Under the pieces are notes generated by a model. That model was not told the origin of the DNA and did not search any database. It worked only from the letters and a program-made list of their open reading frames with translations. A DNA stretch of 64,000 nucleotides. Source: Craterostigma plantagineum. Taxonomy: Eukaryota > Streptophyta > Magnoliopsida > Lamiales > Linderniaceae. Shown piece by piece: positions 11,499 through 23,377 of the stretch (the stretch's first letter is position 1; every line of letters starts with the position of its first letter). Position numbers and translations under genes: made by a program. Where the stretch lies: the NCBI GenBank assembly GCA_027422505.1, contig JAPQWV010001416.1, positions 1 through 64,000 of the forward strand, read 5' to 3'.

Positions 11499-12899
11499 CT
11501 AGTCAGTGATATCATCAAGAGTTATGCAATAGATATTTCTATCCCTAGATGCACTGAATAGAACCTTGTCACCATTTCTAACTACACATTTATCATTTTC
11601 AAAAGTACCTTTATGACCCTTATTGCATAATTGATTAATGCTAATGAGGTTATGTTCTAGATTATTAACCAACCATACGTCATCTATAGTAGTATGTAAA
11701 GTGTTACCAACAGTTCCAACTCCAATAATTTTAGCTTTTGTGTTGTCGGCATAGGAGACATATCCTCCGTCATATGCTTTCACTGACACAAACTTACTGA
11801 TATCACCTGTCATATGGTGGGAACACCCACTGTCGAGGTACCACTTGTTTTTCTTGCTGGATTTTCTTCTTTGTACCTGATCATCATCATTGGCCATGTA
11901 GGCGAGATCTTCCTCTTCTTCGCTTTCGGCCTCTTCCCAGTTAGTAACCATTGCTTTTTGCTTCTTTACATTTTTGTCACCATTTTCCATCGGACAGTTT
12001 GAGGCGAAGTGGCCTGGCTTGTTGCACTTGAAAACATTTTTGCACGTTGTTAATGACGATATTCCCTTGTTCCTAGGTTGGAACTTGGAGTTTCCCTTGA
12101 ACTTTCTTCTCATCCGAAACTTTTCAAACCTCCTGGTCAGCATGGCAATCTGCTCCATTAGTTCCTCCTCAGTTTCTTCTTTACCTTCTGAAACGTTTTC
12201 TTGTTCGGTGTTAAAGGCAATGTTTGGTTGATTTCGGACGGTTGGTTTCTCTTTGATGGAGATCTGAGTCATCTCGGTGGTAAGAGATCCGATTAGTTCT
12301 GACACGGAAAGTTCGTCCAAGTCCTTTGCTTCGTAGATGGCAGTTACTTTGGGATTCCATTCTCTTGGAAGAGATCTCAGTATTTTCCGCACTTTCTCAC
12401 CGTCCGGTATTTCCTTTCCCAACGAGAACATTTGATTGATGATGTTCATGAATCTCGCGTACATATGGCTTATGGTCTCGTTGTCCTCCATTTTGAACAG
12501 CTCGTATTGGTGAGTTAAGAGGGCTATTCTTTCTTGTACAACTCGAGTAGTTCCCTCATGTGTGACTTGAAGCATGTCCCACATATCCTTCGCAGATTCG
12601 CATGAACTCACACCATTGTATTCTTCTCTTGTAAGCGCGCAGGTGATCATGTTCTTAGCTTTGGCATTCAAGGATATTCCTCGCTTGTCTGTTGCATCGT
12701 ACTCGGAACCTTTCTTTGGAGTTCCATCCGCCTTCTTGGGATTGTAAGGTCCAGTCGTGATGATATCCAGGTCATAGTCAGTAGCAAGCATGAATTCCTT
12801 TATACGATTTTTCCATATAGCATAGTTTGTTCCATCGAAGAGTGGTGGCTTAGAATGGGATTGTCCCTCTGCAAAAATATCAAAACTCGAAGAAGCCAT
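11499..12899 (-). pseudogene. Sirevirus-like gag and protease
   Basis: A 466-codon frame starting with MASSSFDIFAEG, the first ATG after the primer site. Residues ~1-230 form the copia gag domain (PPLFDGTNYAIWKNRIKEFM, EAKDLDELSVSELIGSL). A zinc knuckle at about residues 283-300 reads KCNKPGHFASNC, but the first of the four ligands is Val (NVFKC instead of CFKC), so the CCHC is incomplete. An acidic EEAESEEEEDLAY stretch follows, then the aspartic protease motif WYLDSGCSHHMTGD (DSG at about 11828-11836) and the substrate-loop region VWLVNNLEHNLISINQLC. The frame stops at TAG (11499-11501), where a related fragment in this window has CAG. Confidence 0.88.
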
Positions 12900-12944
12900 T
12901 AGATCTTTAATTCAGGCTTGTTAGGCCCGTCGTTTGAGTAACCT

Positions 12945-12956
12945 GCTCTGATACCA
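12945..12956 (-). promoter_or_regulatory. Primer binding site, tRNA-iMet type
   Basis: TGGTATCAGAGC on the minus strand, two bases after the end of the 5' LTR, complementary to the 3' end of plant initiator methionine tRNA. This is the usual primer of Ty1/copia elements. Confidence 0.95.
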
Positions 12957-12958
12957 AA

Positions 12959-14645
12959 TGAAGATGTAAATGTGCCTAAGAGGGGGGGTGAATTAGGCTT
13001 ATAAAATTTTATGCTTCCTTTCACAAATCCTTAGTGTGGTGACTTAGATATGCCTACTGATATTGTGACGAGTATGCCTGTTATATCCTAGTACCGTCGG
13101 ATGTGTTTCGAGTCTGTCTCACAGCGATAACGAAATCTGAAAAGTAAATGCGAGACAGGATTTTTATAGAGGTTATATCCCCAACTGGGGTTTACTCCTC
13201 TCCTTGGGATTTGCTTCCCAAGAGTTTAACCAATCACTATAATGCACCGTAGCTGGATATAAAACTGATTGGTTAGCCCAATACGCAACCGAAACAAGTC
13301 GAACACTAGACACTACTAGGTTACCACACGCCGAGTTTCGTTCCTCGGAATCTCCTTGATCCCGACAGACACAGCTCGCTACCGAAGGGCCCCCGGACTT
13401 ATCCTTCCCTTCACGTGTGCATAAACGTCGACCTTGCCTCTTTGGTATTGCTCACGTCCGAAGACAACACGTCTGAAGACAGAATATATGGCAGGGGATG
13501 ATGGAATATCTGAGTAATCACTCGCTCAGTGATGGATACGCAAGTTAACGCTCAGTAAGGCAGAAAGCTATCGCAAATGGGAACTCAGGAATCTCTTTAT
13601 CAGTTTCTGCTCAAGGATCTCTCGTGGGCTTATATTCGCAAATTTTAGGTATTCTCGAAAATCTGAAGTGCAGCTCATATATAATCCCTTTCAATCAGCA
13701 CTTTACATGGAAAGTCAAATCATATAATAATCACCAAATCAAGTATAGTTTCCATGTAATATTCGAGTCAGTCATACCATATAGATCATGCTCTTAATTA
13801 ATCATCACAACGGTCATATAGCACATTTAATTATATTCCATATAAAAGCACAATTTCGTTCCCAAGCATATTCAAGCATTTCGTATATAATAACCATATC
13901 AGAACTTTCCATAAGTGATTCCCTGCTATCTGTTTCTAGCGTAAATCAGTCCAGATTCACTTTCCAAATATATCACACGAGATAGCATCACATCAGCACG
14001 TTTTTCATATACAGCTCATAGCATTTAATCATATATTTACCATGTTTAGCACATAAATCATATCAGATCATACTAAATTCTATTTATCAATCATGATCGA
14101 ACTTTTCTTATTTCAGAGATCTCATCCGTTGAAAGCGTATACCATCTAGTAGCATCTTATCCACAAAGTCAATCAATTCAAATCTTTCCTAAATATATTA
14201 ATTCAATCAGCATAAGGAAAGATATTAATTCAATATAGCACATTAAATTCAGTGGAAAGCATGCAAGAATCGTATAGGTGATTTTCGTCCAGGAATAAGC
14301 AAGCATCAACGGATATATCACTTTCCACATAAAAACATCATATTTTCCTTTTATCACTCAGTGGGATATCTCATGCGTTATTTCCATATATAGCACAGTA
14401 CGATATATCCTATCATATGGGCTGTCTATAACATGCGATCACATAGTCAGATCAACAGATCGCAGAATCATATGCGGATCAAATATTCAACAATTTAATC
14501 AGTTTAAACTCATATATCATGCAAGATCGAATATTTTAGACATTTCATTAATCACAAATCGAATTGCTTAATTATAGACCTGTCGTTATTACACTTACAT
14601 CGTTCATCAAAACTCTCTAACATGCATGGACCAAAAAGGTCAACA
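12959..14645 (-). repeat. Sirevirus-like element 5' LTR
   Basis: 1687 bp, TG...CA on the plus strand, collinear with 4273-5950. It should hold the promoter for the minus-strand element; I cannot place the transcription start. It contains many GATATATC and ATATATC blocks. Confidence 0.95.
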
Positions 14646-14650
14646 ATTAC

Positions 14651-16659
14651 ATAAGACAAATAAGAATAAATAAGATTAAAAGGATAGAAAGAGAAGAGAG
14701 GAGAGGCCGTGAGAGTGTGGGAGAGAAGGAAAGAAAGGAGAGAAAGAAAAACAAAGAAAAAGGGAGAAAGAAGAGAAGGAGAAAAGAGAGGAGGAGAAAA
14801 ATCTTCGGGAGCTCGGGATCGAAACTCTAGGGTCGGGATCACACGAAACAACCCGTTACGTAGCTTTCTTCGGAATTTAAGGTAGGTGAAGATCACCTAC
14901 ACACGTAAACAAGTTTTGAGTCCTTGAATTTTACGTGTTGCACGATCCCTTTCTATTCTTACGTGTTTATATGCCAAACTTGATCCCTTGCATGATTCTA
15001 TGTTAGTTGTTTTATGTGTTTATATCGGCTAGCTTAGAAATCATGATTCTAGTGAAGGCTAGATCCAAGGAGACTTAGAAAGGGTTAGAGGCCTTATAAA
15101 TTAGAAGATTGGAGAGATTCGGGTATTAGTGTAAATTAGGGTTTTTTCGGGTTTATTGTGAAAATTCGGGCAAGAGGGACAATTCGAACAAGGGACCAAA
15201 TTTCGGGTAGGTTAGATAATTTTCGGGCAGTTTGTGGTGTAGCGAAAGATTTTACAAAATTTGGATCCTTGATCGAAATTTAAATACTTTTCAAAATTTA
15301 GGTAGATTAGGGTTTTTTTAAATTCAGGGGTCCAAAATGAATGTTTAAAAATAATGGGTGTGGGGTGGAATTTGACAAAACTCGGGACAAGAGTGAAATT
15401 TGGGAGGTCATTTAAATATTAGGGTTTTTTTGTGCAATTTTCAGAATTTTCAGAGAGTTAAATAAATATTCAAAACTCGGGTAGGGGCTTTTACGCAATT
15501 TCAGAATTTTTGGAGTTAAATAAATATTCAAAACTCGGCTAGGAGTTTTGTGCAATTTTCTGAAATTCCGAGGGGCTAAATAAATATTAAATATATCGGT
15601 TGGGGTTAATTGTAAATTTCGAGTACTAAATAAATAATAAATTTCTCGACTCGGGTCAAATTGAGAATTTTCAGAAGTTTTTGGGCTAAATAATTATTAT
15701 AAATACTCAGGTGGGGTTAATTGTAAAATTTCAAAAGTTTCGGGGCAAATCTGAAATTTCTTTGAATTTGGGGCAGATCTGAAAATAATTATAAATTTGG
15801 GGCAGATTTGATAATTCTGAAAATTTTCGGGTCTTAAATTAAGATTTAAAAATCCGGGGCAGATTTGAAATTCTGTAAATTTTCGGATCTTAAGTTAAAA
15901 ATTTAATTCGGATCTTAGTTAAAAATTTAAAATTCGAGTCCTTAAAAGTAAATTATGAGATTTTGGAGTTTTAAATGCAAAATTCGGAAAAATATATTTA
16001 GATTAGAAGTTAATTAATATTTTGAAAACTTGGGCCGATTATTCAAAGTATGATAGTTTTCGAGATCAGGCCGAGATGATATCTCGGACCGATATGTTAT
16101 TATTTTATAATTTGCAGTTTATTTGCACAACATTTGTATACGTGTTACGAGTGGAGAGGATCGTGCGCTGTCACGGTAATACTGTATAGTGTCGATAAGT
16201 GGGGTAGAGCGATATTTATTGTCAGGCTACGACTCGATGTATCGCTTGCGGTTGAGACCGAGATGGGGCCGTTTGTATTTATCGTATGTACGGTTGAGAC
16301 CGAGATGGGGGCTGTACCACTATTATGCGTGTGTGCCGAATCTAACCTAGGACCCTGTTTGTGAGTTGAGAAATTATGTAGGAACGAGCGTATGCTCGTG
16401 AGATATTGAGCGTGAGAGTGCATTTGTGAGTGTCGGGATGGGGTGTGAGAGCACGTGCATTCATGCATATTCTCGTCTACTGGGCAAAAACTCAGAGTAT
16501 ACGTGTGTAGGTAAGGCGGCTGATTGCGTTAACTCCACGGACTTTTAAGGGCGGCGTAGTACATGGGACGCGACATGTGAAATGGCGTAGTGTGCGTTTC
16601 GAGTGTGTACTTTTGGAGTTTCGGTCCAATGAATAAAAGTGTGTTTGGGTTTAAGACTT
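14651..16659 (+). repeat. Outer chromovirus 5' LTR, second segment
   Basis: Resumes exactly where 4272 left off (compare 31122 onward in the 3' LTR). It contains a long purine tract (about 14680-14800), a conserved GGTAGGTGAAGATCACCTAC inverted repeat, and two spaced copies of the 23-bp motif CGGTTGAGACCGAGATGG... at 16249 and 16291. Homology with the 3' LTR ends at TTTAAGACTT (16659). The last 124 bp of the LTR are missing here. Small open frames within this segment are not genes. Confidence 0.9.
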
Positions 16660-16718
16660 ATATGATTTGATTTGACTGATTTATGTGTCTATTGGTTTAT
16701 TGTAGAAGTAGGTTGAAA
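16660..16718 (+). other. Shortened leader; LTR end and primer site missing
   Basis: Between the truncated LTR and the gag ATG there is only ATATGATTTGATTTGACTG and a T-rich stretch ending ATTGTAG. No primer binding site is visible. The expected LTR end (33111-33234 in the 3' copy) and primer site are absent, so the element could not be re-copied from this DNA. Confidence 0.75.
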
Positions 16719-17710
16719 ATGGTGAGAACACGTAGACAAATGGGCGAGTCAAGTCGTAGGGCGGGATCTGAATTTCCACTAGAGGAGGATCGCTCTACCA
16801 TCCATCGATTGACTGAACTTATTCAACAACAATCGAATCAAATCCATGATCTTATCAACCATCGGGGCTCATCTGAGCACCGTCCGTCTCCACAGCCGGA
16901 CCGTGTGGAGATTATCGGGGAGCGTTTTCGCAAACTTAGTCCTCCTATCTTTTCTGAGGGCGCTAACCCCGCGGTAGCCGAGGACTGGATCGGCATTATT
17001 GAAGACCTCTTCATATTTAGTCGTGTACCGAACGAGGAGAAGACGTTGTGTGCCGTTTCTACTTCGGGGAAACGTGCGATTCTGGTGGAACACCGTCAAA
17101 GTGTTGGAGGACCCAGTCACTATGACTTGGGAACGCTTCAAGGAGCTCTTCTACGATAAGTACTTCACTGCTCATGACCAGGAGCAGAGAATGTATGAAT
17201 TCATGAATCTGAAGCAGGGGAGGATATCGGTGCCCGAGTATATCCCTAAGTTCGAGGAGTTATCTCGCTTTGCTCCTCACCTCGTAGCCATCAACACTTT
17301 GAAGGTGACGCGCTTTCTTCGGGGACTGAAACTCGAATTCTATCGGGATCTAGGTGTGGCGGCTGTGCGCCAGTTAGAGTTTAGTCAGGTGACGGAACGG
17401 GCATTGATTGCGGAGCAGGCGGAGGGAGTTATGAGGGAGGCCCAGGAGTTTAGTCGGAACAGGGAAGCTCCACAAGGAAGTGGGAGTGCTAAACGCCCAT
17501 TCTTTGGAGGGAGTTCAAACAACAGAGGCAACCGACCCAACCAACAGAACTGGCGTCCGATGTTTAACCAAGGGGCGAATGTGAGGCCATCAAATCTAGC
17601 ACCTCGATGCTCACGGTGTGGGAGAAATCATTCTGGAGTCTGTTTCGGACCACGACCGATACAATGCTACCATTGCGGGCAGTCCTGACACTTTGCTCAA
17701 GATTGTCTAG
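16719..17710 (+). pseudogene. Outer chromovirus gag
   Basis: Ty3/gypsy gag. The first part (ATG at 16719) reads MVRTRRQMGESSRR and continues to NPAVAEDWIGIIEDLF. A frameshift near 17060 moves it to the frame of RGNVRFWWNTVKVLED, MTWERFKELFYDKYF, RMYEFMNLKQGRISVPEY and LEFSQVTERALIAEQAEGVM, the usual retrotransposon gag domain. A Cys-rich region CSRCGRNHSGVC and a zinc knuckle CYHCGQS follow; a TGA at about 17687 replaces the glycine before HFAQDC. The 16719 start is preferred to an upstream ATG because it begins the conserved basic N-terminus. Confidence 0.88.
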
Positions 17711-18264
17711 GAAACCAGCAGCTTCTTCAGAATCAGCCACAGAATCAGCCACAGAACCCAGTATGCCCACCGCCGGTGCCAGCTCGTGTTTTCGCACTAA
17801 CGAACGAGGAAACGGAGGCCTTACCGCCGGTGCCAACTCGTGTCTTCACACTGACGAACGAGGAGGCGGAGGCCGATCCAAATGTGGTCACGGGTATGCT
17901 GATATCTTTCATGTACCTTCAACAATCTTGTTTGACTCCGGGGTTACACACTCGTTTGTGTCGACGAATTTTGTGGCTAGAGCGGGAATTCATCCCACTC
18001 ATTCTATGTTCAATTTCCTGGTGTCTACACCTTACGGATCATCCGACACAGATGAATCTAGTTGTAAAAGATTGTCCTGCTAGAATCGAGGGGAGAGATT
18101 TGAACGTAGATCTGATAGTAATTTCGATGAATGATTACGATGTCATATTCGGGATGAATTGGCTTTCCACGGAGCTATTATCGACTGCTCGAAGAAAGTA
18201 CTCAAATTTTGCTTGTCCGAGGGAGAGGAGTTCGAATTTTCGAGAAAGGCGAACGGTATTCTAA
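17711..18264 (+). pseudogene. Outer chromovirus aspartic protease region
   Basis: Contains a Pro/Thr-rich linker with a tandem repeat of the P(A/T)RVF(A/T)LTNEE block (about 17770-17880), then the active-site region FDSGVTHSFVSTNFV (17931 onward), where the common DSGATHSF has Val for Ala. The frame shifts before LNVDLIVISMNDYDVIFGMNWL, a conserved gypsy protease block. No single frame covers the domain. Confidence 0.8.
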
Positions 18265-19775
18265 TCCCCCGGACATCTGCATTGAATGCTCAGTGACTCG
18301 TAACTCGGGTTGCGAAGCTTTCTTCGTCTTTGCGGTGAAAGCCGAAGAATCTCAACCAAAGCTTGAAGAGGTTTCGGTAGTAAACGAATATCCCGACGTA
18401 TTCCCCGATGATCTTCCGAGACTACCCCCGGATCGAGAAAAATAGAATTCTCTATCGATCTCATGCCTGGAGCTGCCCCGATCTCTAGAGCTCCGTATCG
18501 ACTAGCACCGAATGAATTACGAGAGCTTAAGGGGAAACTTGACGAACTATTACAGAAGGGCTTCATTCAACCTAGTTTCTCACCGTGGGGAGCCCCGACA
18601 TTGTTCGTGCAGAAGAAAGACGGGTCGATGCAACTTTGTATCGATTATCATGAACTTAACAAAATCACGATAAAGAACAAATACCTGTTACCAGGGATCG
18701 ATGATCTATTCGATCAGCTACAAGGGGCTACAGTATTCTCAAAGATTGATTTGCGTTCTGGCTATCATCAGTTAAAGGTTCGTGAGGCTGATATTCCTAA
18801 AACGGCGTTCAGCACGAGGTATGGCCATTACGAATTCTTGGTCATGCCCTTCGGCTAACGAATGCTCCGACAGCTTTCATGGATCTGATGAACCGGGTCT
18901 TCAAAGAATTTCTGGACCAATTCGTAATCGTCTTTATTGACGATATCCTCATCTACTCAAAGACGAGAGAAGAACACGAGAAACATCTGAGGACGGTCCT
19001 TCAAATTCTTCGAGAAAAGCAGCTATTCGCCAAGTTCAAAAGGTGCGAGTTCTGGTTGGAACAAGTGGTTTTCTTGGGGCACATTTTTTCCGGAAAGGGA
19101 CTTTCGGTGGATCCCAGCAAGATTGAAGCAGTAAATAATTGGCCACGACCAACCACTCCCACGGAGATCAGGAGCTTTTCGGGATCACTGGATACTATCG
19201 AAAGTTCATTAAAGACTTTCTAGATTGCATCGACGCTCACAAACCTGACGAAGAAGAATATCCCATTCAAGTGGACGGAAGCGTGCGAACAAAGCTTCCA
19301 GGCATTGAAGAAACGATTGACAACGGCTCATGTTCTTACGATTCCCTCTGGTACCGAAGGATTTTCGGTGTACATTGATGCCTCGAAGAATGGCTTGGGG
19401 TGCGTGTTGATGCAGAAAGGAAAGGTAATCGCTTATGCCTCCCGACAGCTGAAACCATACGAGAAGAATTACCCCACGCATGATTTGGAACTCGCAGCCG
19501 TAGTGTTTGCCCTGAAAATCTAGCGACACTATTTATGCGGGAAACGATGTGAGATCTTTACAGATCATAAAAGCTTAAAGTATTTCTTCACACAGAAGGA
19601 GTTAAACATGAGGCAAAGACGATGGCTCGAGTTGGTGAAGGACTACAATTGCGTGATTAATTATCACCCAGGGAAGGTGAACGTAGTTGCAGATGCTCTG
19701 AGCCGTAAGTCGGTGAATGCGGAATTTTGCCAACTCGGAGTTGAAGTGATCAACTTCGGGGGAGATTGAAACGGG
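18265..19775 (+). pseudogene. Outer chromovirus reverse transcriptase and RNase H
   Basis: Begins with the linker containing [17 protein letters not shown]. Reverse transcriptase (18463-19223) has [50 protein letters not shown] and the catalytic [11 protein letters not shown] (18932-18964). A one-base loss at about 18857 breaks the frame after FLVMPFG, and another break lies after [11 protein letters not shown]. RNase H (19305-19750) has [18 protein letters not shown], a TAG in place of Trp in LKI*RHYL (about 19521), [18 protein letters not shown] and a degenerate [11 protein letters not shown]. The catalytic aspartates are present but the protein is interrupted at least four times. Confidence 0.9.
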
Positions 19776-20352
19776 ACTGGCAGTGTTGACCTTAAAGCCA
19801 ACGTTGTTAGACCGAATTCTCGAGGCACAAATAAAGGACGAATTATATCTGAAGATCCGAGAGGAACAAGATGACAGTGTTCAATCAGAGTTTGGATTTC
19901 GAGATGACGGAAGCTTACAATTCCGAGGTCGTTTATATGTGCCATCCAATGAAGAGATCCGTCGAATTATAATGATGGAGGCGCATACAACAAGCTACTC
20001 GATACATCCCGGTGCAACAAAAATGTATCGGGACATACGAATAAATTATTGGTGACCGGGAATGAAGAAAGATGTGGCTACATTCGTGCAACGATGCTTG
20101 ATGTTCCACGAAATCAAAGCAGAACATCAAAGACTGGCAGGAACGTTGCAACCTTTGACGACTCCCGAGTGGAAGTGGGACCATATCCGATGGACTTCGT
20201 CATCGGGTTACCGAAGACGGTAAAGGGCTATGATGCAATCTGGGTGATCGTAGACCGATTACTAAATCAGCTCATTTCCTGCCAAGTAATCAAACCTACT
20301 CCATGAAGAAATACGCTGAGCTGTACATACAAGAAATTGTGAGACTCCATGG
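19776..20352 (+). pseudogene. Outer chromovirus integrase, N-terminal part
   Basis: Contains the GRLYVPSNEEIRRIIMME block and the HHCC zinc-binding region from HTTSYSIHPGATKMYRDIR; the second Cys ligand region is CLMFHEIKAEH rather than the usual CLTCQ form. TGG-to-TGA changes Trp to stop at about 20055. The core starts with EWKWD and MDFVIGLPKTVKGYDAIWV. It is interrupted at GATCC (20353-20357) by the inner chromovirus; the same reading resumes at 29690. Confidence 0.88.
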
Positions 20353-20357
20353 GATCC

Positions 20358-23345
20358 TGTAACGACCTAACTTCCTAGATACGTATTTTGGCGGATTTTC
20401 GCAGCGTAAGCAGCGGAAAGCCCCTTTTAATTATACTTCTAAAACATAATAATACAAATTCATTAAATGTCTAAACCCATAAGTCCAAACCCAAACAACA
20501 TTTTTATTCATTGGACCGAAGTCCAATAAGTCCAAGCCCAAATTTAAAAATACTAAACATAAACTCGTTCTACAGGTCGCGTCCCATGTACTGCGCCGCC
20601 CTCAAAAGTCCGTGGAGTCACCGCCATCAGCCACCTTACCTACACACGTAAACCTGAGCTTTTGCCCAGTAGATGAAAATATGCATGAATGCAAATGCTC
20701 TCACAACCAAATCCCGACACCTCACGAATGCACACTTGACATCTCGCGATACACACTTGTTTTCACCACACATCTTATTTCAAACACAGGGCCCTAGGCT
20801 AGACTCGGAATTCACGCACAAATGTCATAAAAAGCCATGATAGTACGGCCCCATCTCGGTCTCAACCGTCTATCCCATCTCGGTCTCAACCGTACCTAAA
20901 ATAGTGACAAGCGGCCCCATCTCGGTCTCAACCGCGAGCGCTTCATCGAGTCGTAGCCCGACAAATAACATCAATCACTCTACCCCACTCATCACATTAC
21001 CGAGACCCCACACGGTTATAACTCCCCTCATGACACTTGTATGCAAATGTCGTGCAAATAAAGTGCAACACATAAAATGCAAATTTTCATATAACGTATC
21101 GGCGCAAGGTATTAGCTCGGCCCGATCCAAAAACTAGCATACACAAATAATTTGGGCCCAAAGCCCGCGTTCCGATTCGGCCCGAAAACTTTCTACTAAA
21201 CTCTCCCTAAATTACACTAAGAGTTCCAAAATTTTAATCTTTTTATCTTTAACTCCAAATTTTTAAAATAATACTTCAATTCCTATTTTAGAAATATTTC
21301 TCCAAATTTTTACTTTTAAAAATCCAAAATCTCATTATTTTATTTTTAAGGAAGCAAATTTGAAATTCCTTGACTCAATATTCAAAAATTTTATATAATT
21401 ATAAAATGTCTAGAAATGATCCTCAAAATTTATCCAAGATTCAAAATTTTCTCAAATTTCAAATCTGTCCCAAATTTTAATATTATTAGTTTAGACCCGA
21501 AATTTTAATAAAATCCAGATTTGCCCCAAAACCTTTGAAAATTACAATTAACCCCTCAGAATTTCCGAAATTGCATAATGACTCTAACCAAATTCATTAA
21601 TCCTTTATTTAATAAAAAAAAACCAAAAGTTTCTGAAAATTTTCATTTCTACGCTAGTCGAAACTCAACATAAAATTTTAGTTTTAATTGGTCCTTACCT
21701 TATTATTTATTCCCTAATTACTTTTGAAAAGTTCCAATTTAATCCTAGCCGATTTTATATATATTTATTCACAACTTTTAAAAAAAATTCTAATTTCATC
21801 CCAAACGAAATTTAGTATTAAAATATCCCCTGTTTGAATTTTTACATTTAGCTCTATATTTTTTTTTACTTGTCAATTTAGTACCCGAGTTTTTGAAATT
21901 TCACAAAGGACCCCAATAATATTTTCCGAATTTAAAATATGTCCTAAAACTTTATATTTCTTTAAAAGTATTCTCTGTTCGGAATTTTACAACACAGACT
22001 CCCTAGATTTTGTAAAATTTCGATTAAGTCCCTAAAATTTTAAAATAACTATTTTATAGACTGTTTGCGACAGTGTCGTATTTCTCAATGATCAAGGGGT
22101 AAACGCTGTCCGATGGATCTGAAATTTTAACCACACTTAAAGGACTTACAAATCTAAATTCTATCCAAAGGGATCCTTAATCCGAGGTCTAGATTGTGAG
22201 ATATGAATTTTTATATCTCCTGGCCGAAATGAATAAAAAAACCTAGAAAACTCTAATCTTTCCTATGTTTAATCCTAATTTCTTAATCTTAAAATCCTCT
22301 ATCCTTATTTCTAAATACTCATGGTCCTCCTAAGCTAACCGAAATATATATATATATATAATGAACAATTCATGCAAATCAATCGTCACTATCACGTAAA
22401 CACGAAGAACTCGATGAAGAACATGCAAACACGTAAAAATTCAAAATTCCTAATATTGTTTACGTATGTAGGTGATCTTCACCTACCTTAATCCCGTAGA
22501 GAGCTACGTAACGGGTTGTTTCCTGTGATCCCGACCCCAGAGCTTCGATTCCGAGCTCCCGAAGTTTTTTCTCCTCCTATCTTTTCTCTTTCTCTTCTTT
22601 CTCCATTTTTCATTCTTTTTCTTTCTCTCCTCTCTTCCTTCTCTCCCTCACTCTCACGGCCTCTCCCCTCTTCTCTTTTACTTGTTGGTTATTTTGTCCT
22701 CATGAGATTAATGAGGTGGCTTAATGGTTGTTAGTTTGTCTTCATGCTCACATGGAGATGACATTAGGTGTTATAGATCTTGTCATCATGCTTGAGGAGG
22801 TAGCATTAGGTGTGATATTATCCTTTCTTTTCTTTTTTCTCCCTCACTCCTTCCCTCTCTCCCAACGTGACATCCTCCTTTCTTCTTCTTTATTCTCTTT
22901 AATTTATTTATCTAATCCTTATGAGGTGTATTAGGTGTATTATTTGTCCTTATGAGGTGTATTAGGTATATTTGATTTAACTACTAATTAGGTGATCTTT
23001 TGTTTTATTGTTTTTCTTTTATTCCATCAATAATATATCATTATGTAACAAAATAGGATTAAATATATTTAAGATGATGAGGTGTGATGAGGATTTTAAT
23101 TTTTATTTTCGGCCCGATGTATATGTATTATTATTATTATTATTATTATTGGACCAAACTCCTAATAACTTGGGCCATTATTTCCTTATTCGGCCCATAA
23201 TTATTTTCGTTCTATTTATATTTTTCGGGTCCAATTATATATTTTTGGCCCGGCTCGGAAAGAAATCGGTGTATATTCGAAAATCGTTCTCCACACATTC
23301 CGAATATTATTGAAATAATCCCGTATATATTTTGCGGGTATTACA
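20358..23345 (-). repeat. Inner chromovirus 3' LTR
   Basis: On the plus strand it starts TGTAACGACCTAACTTCC and ends GCGGGTATTACA. It contains two full copies and one partial copy of the 23-bp CGGCCCCATCTCGGTCTCAA motif (20846, 20873 partial, 20912), TA and ATT microsatellites (near 22345 and 23130), and a long pyrimidine tract (22565-22680). Open frames inside it are artefacts of composition. Confidence 0.95.
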
Positions 23346-23357
23346 TCCTCCCCCCTT
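23346..23357 (-). promoter_or_regulatory. Polypurine tract of the inner chromovirus
   Basis: AAGGGGGGAGGA on the minus strand directly before the 3' LTR, the expected plus-strand primer of a gypsy element. Confidence 0.85.
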
Positions 23358-23377
23358 ATAAGATTTCGTCCCCGAAA

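Larger units (their letters stand above)
4273..14645 (-). mobile_element. Sirevirus-like Ty1/copia element inserted in the chromovirus LTR
   Basis: A 10,373-bp element bounded by TG...CA and flanked by the duplication ATTAC (4268-4272 and 14646-14650). Read on the minus strand it has a 5' LTR (12959-14645), a tRNA-iMet primer site, gag-protease, integrase, reverse transcriptase, RNase H, an additional third coding region, a polypurine tract and a 3' LTR (4273-5950). The long internal region after pol, the third coding region and repeated polypurine-like tracts upstream of the 3' LTR are features known for the Sirevirus lineage. The coding regions carry stops and frameshifts, so it is not autonomous as it stands. 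LTR differences are mostly point changes and small indels, pointing to a moderately young insertion. Confidence 0.93.

Noticed and set aside
14552..14896. Minus-strand open frame rich in Phe/Leu/Ser within an LTR
   Set aside because: It reads through the purine tract of the chromovirus LTR; the similar frames at 22516-22734, 28863-29051 and 31105-31323 come from the same LTR tract. Composition artefact, no start context or domain.
16134..16468. Overlapping frames on both strands with repeated VETEMG / ISVSTA
   Set aside because: They translate the 23-bp spaced LTR repeats, not a gene.
23008..23313. Plus-strand frame with a Leu run
   Set aside because: The Leu run is the ATT microsatellite of the inner LTR; the duplicate at 29353-29748 is the other LTR.
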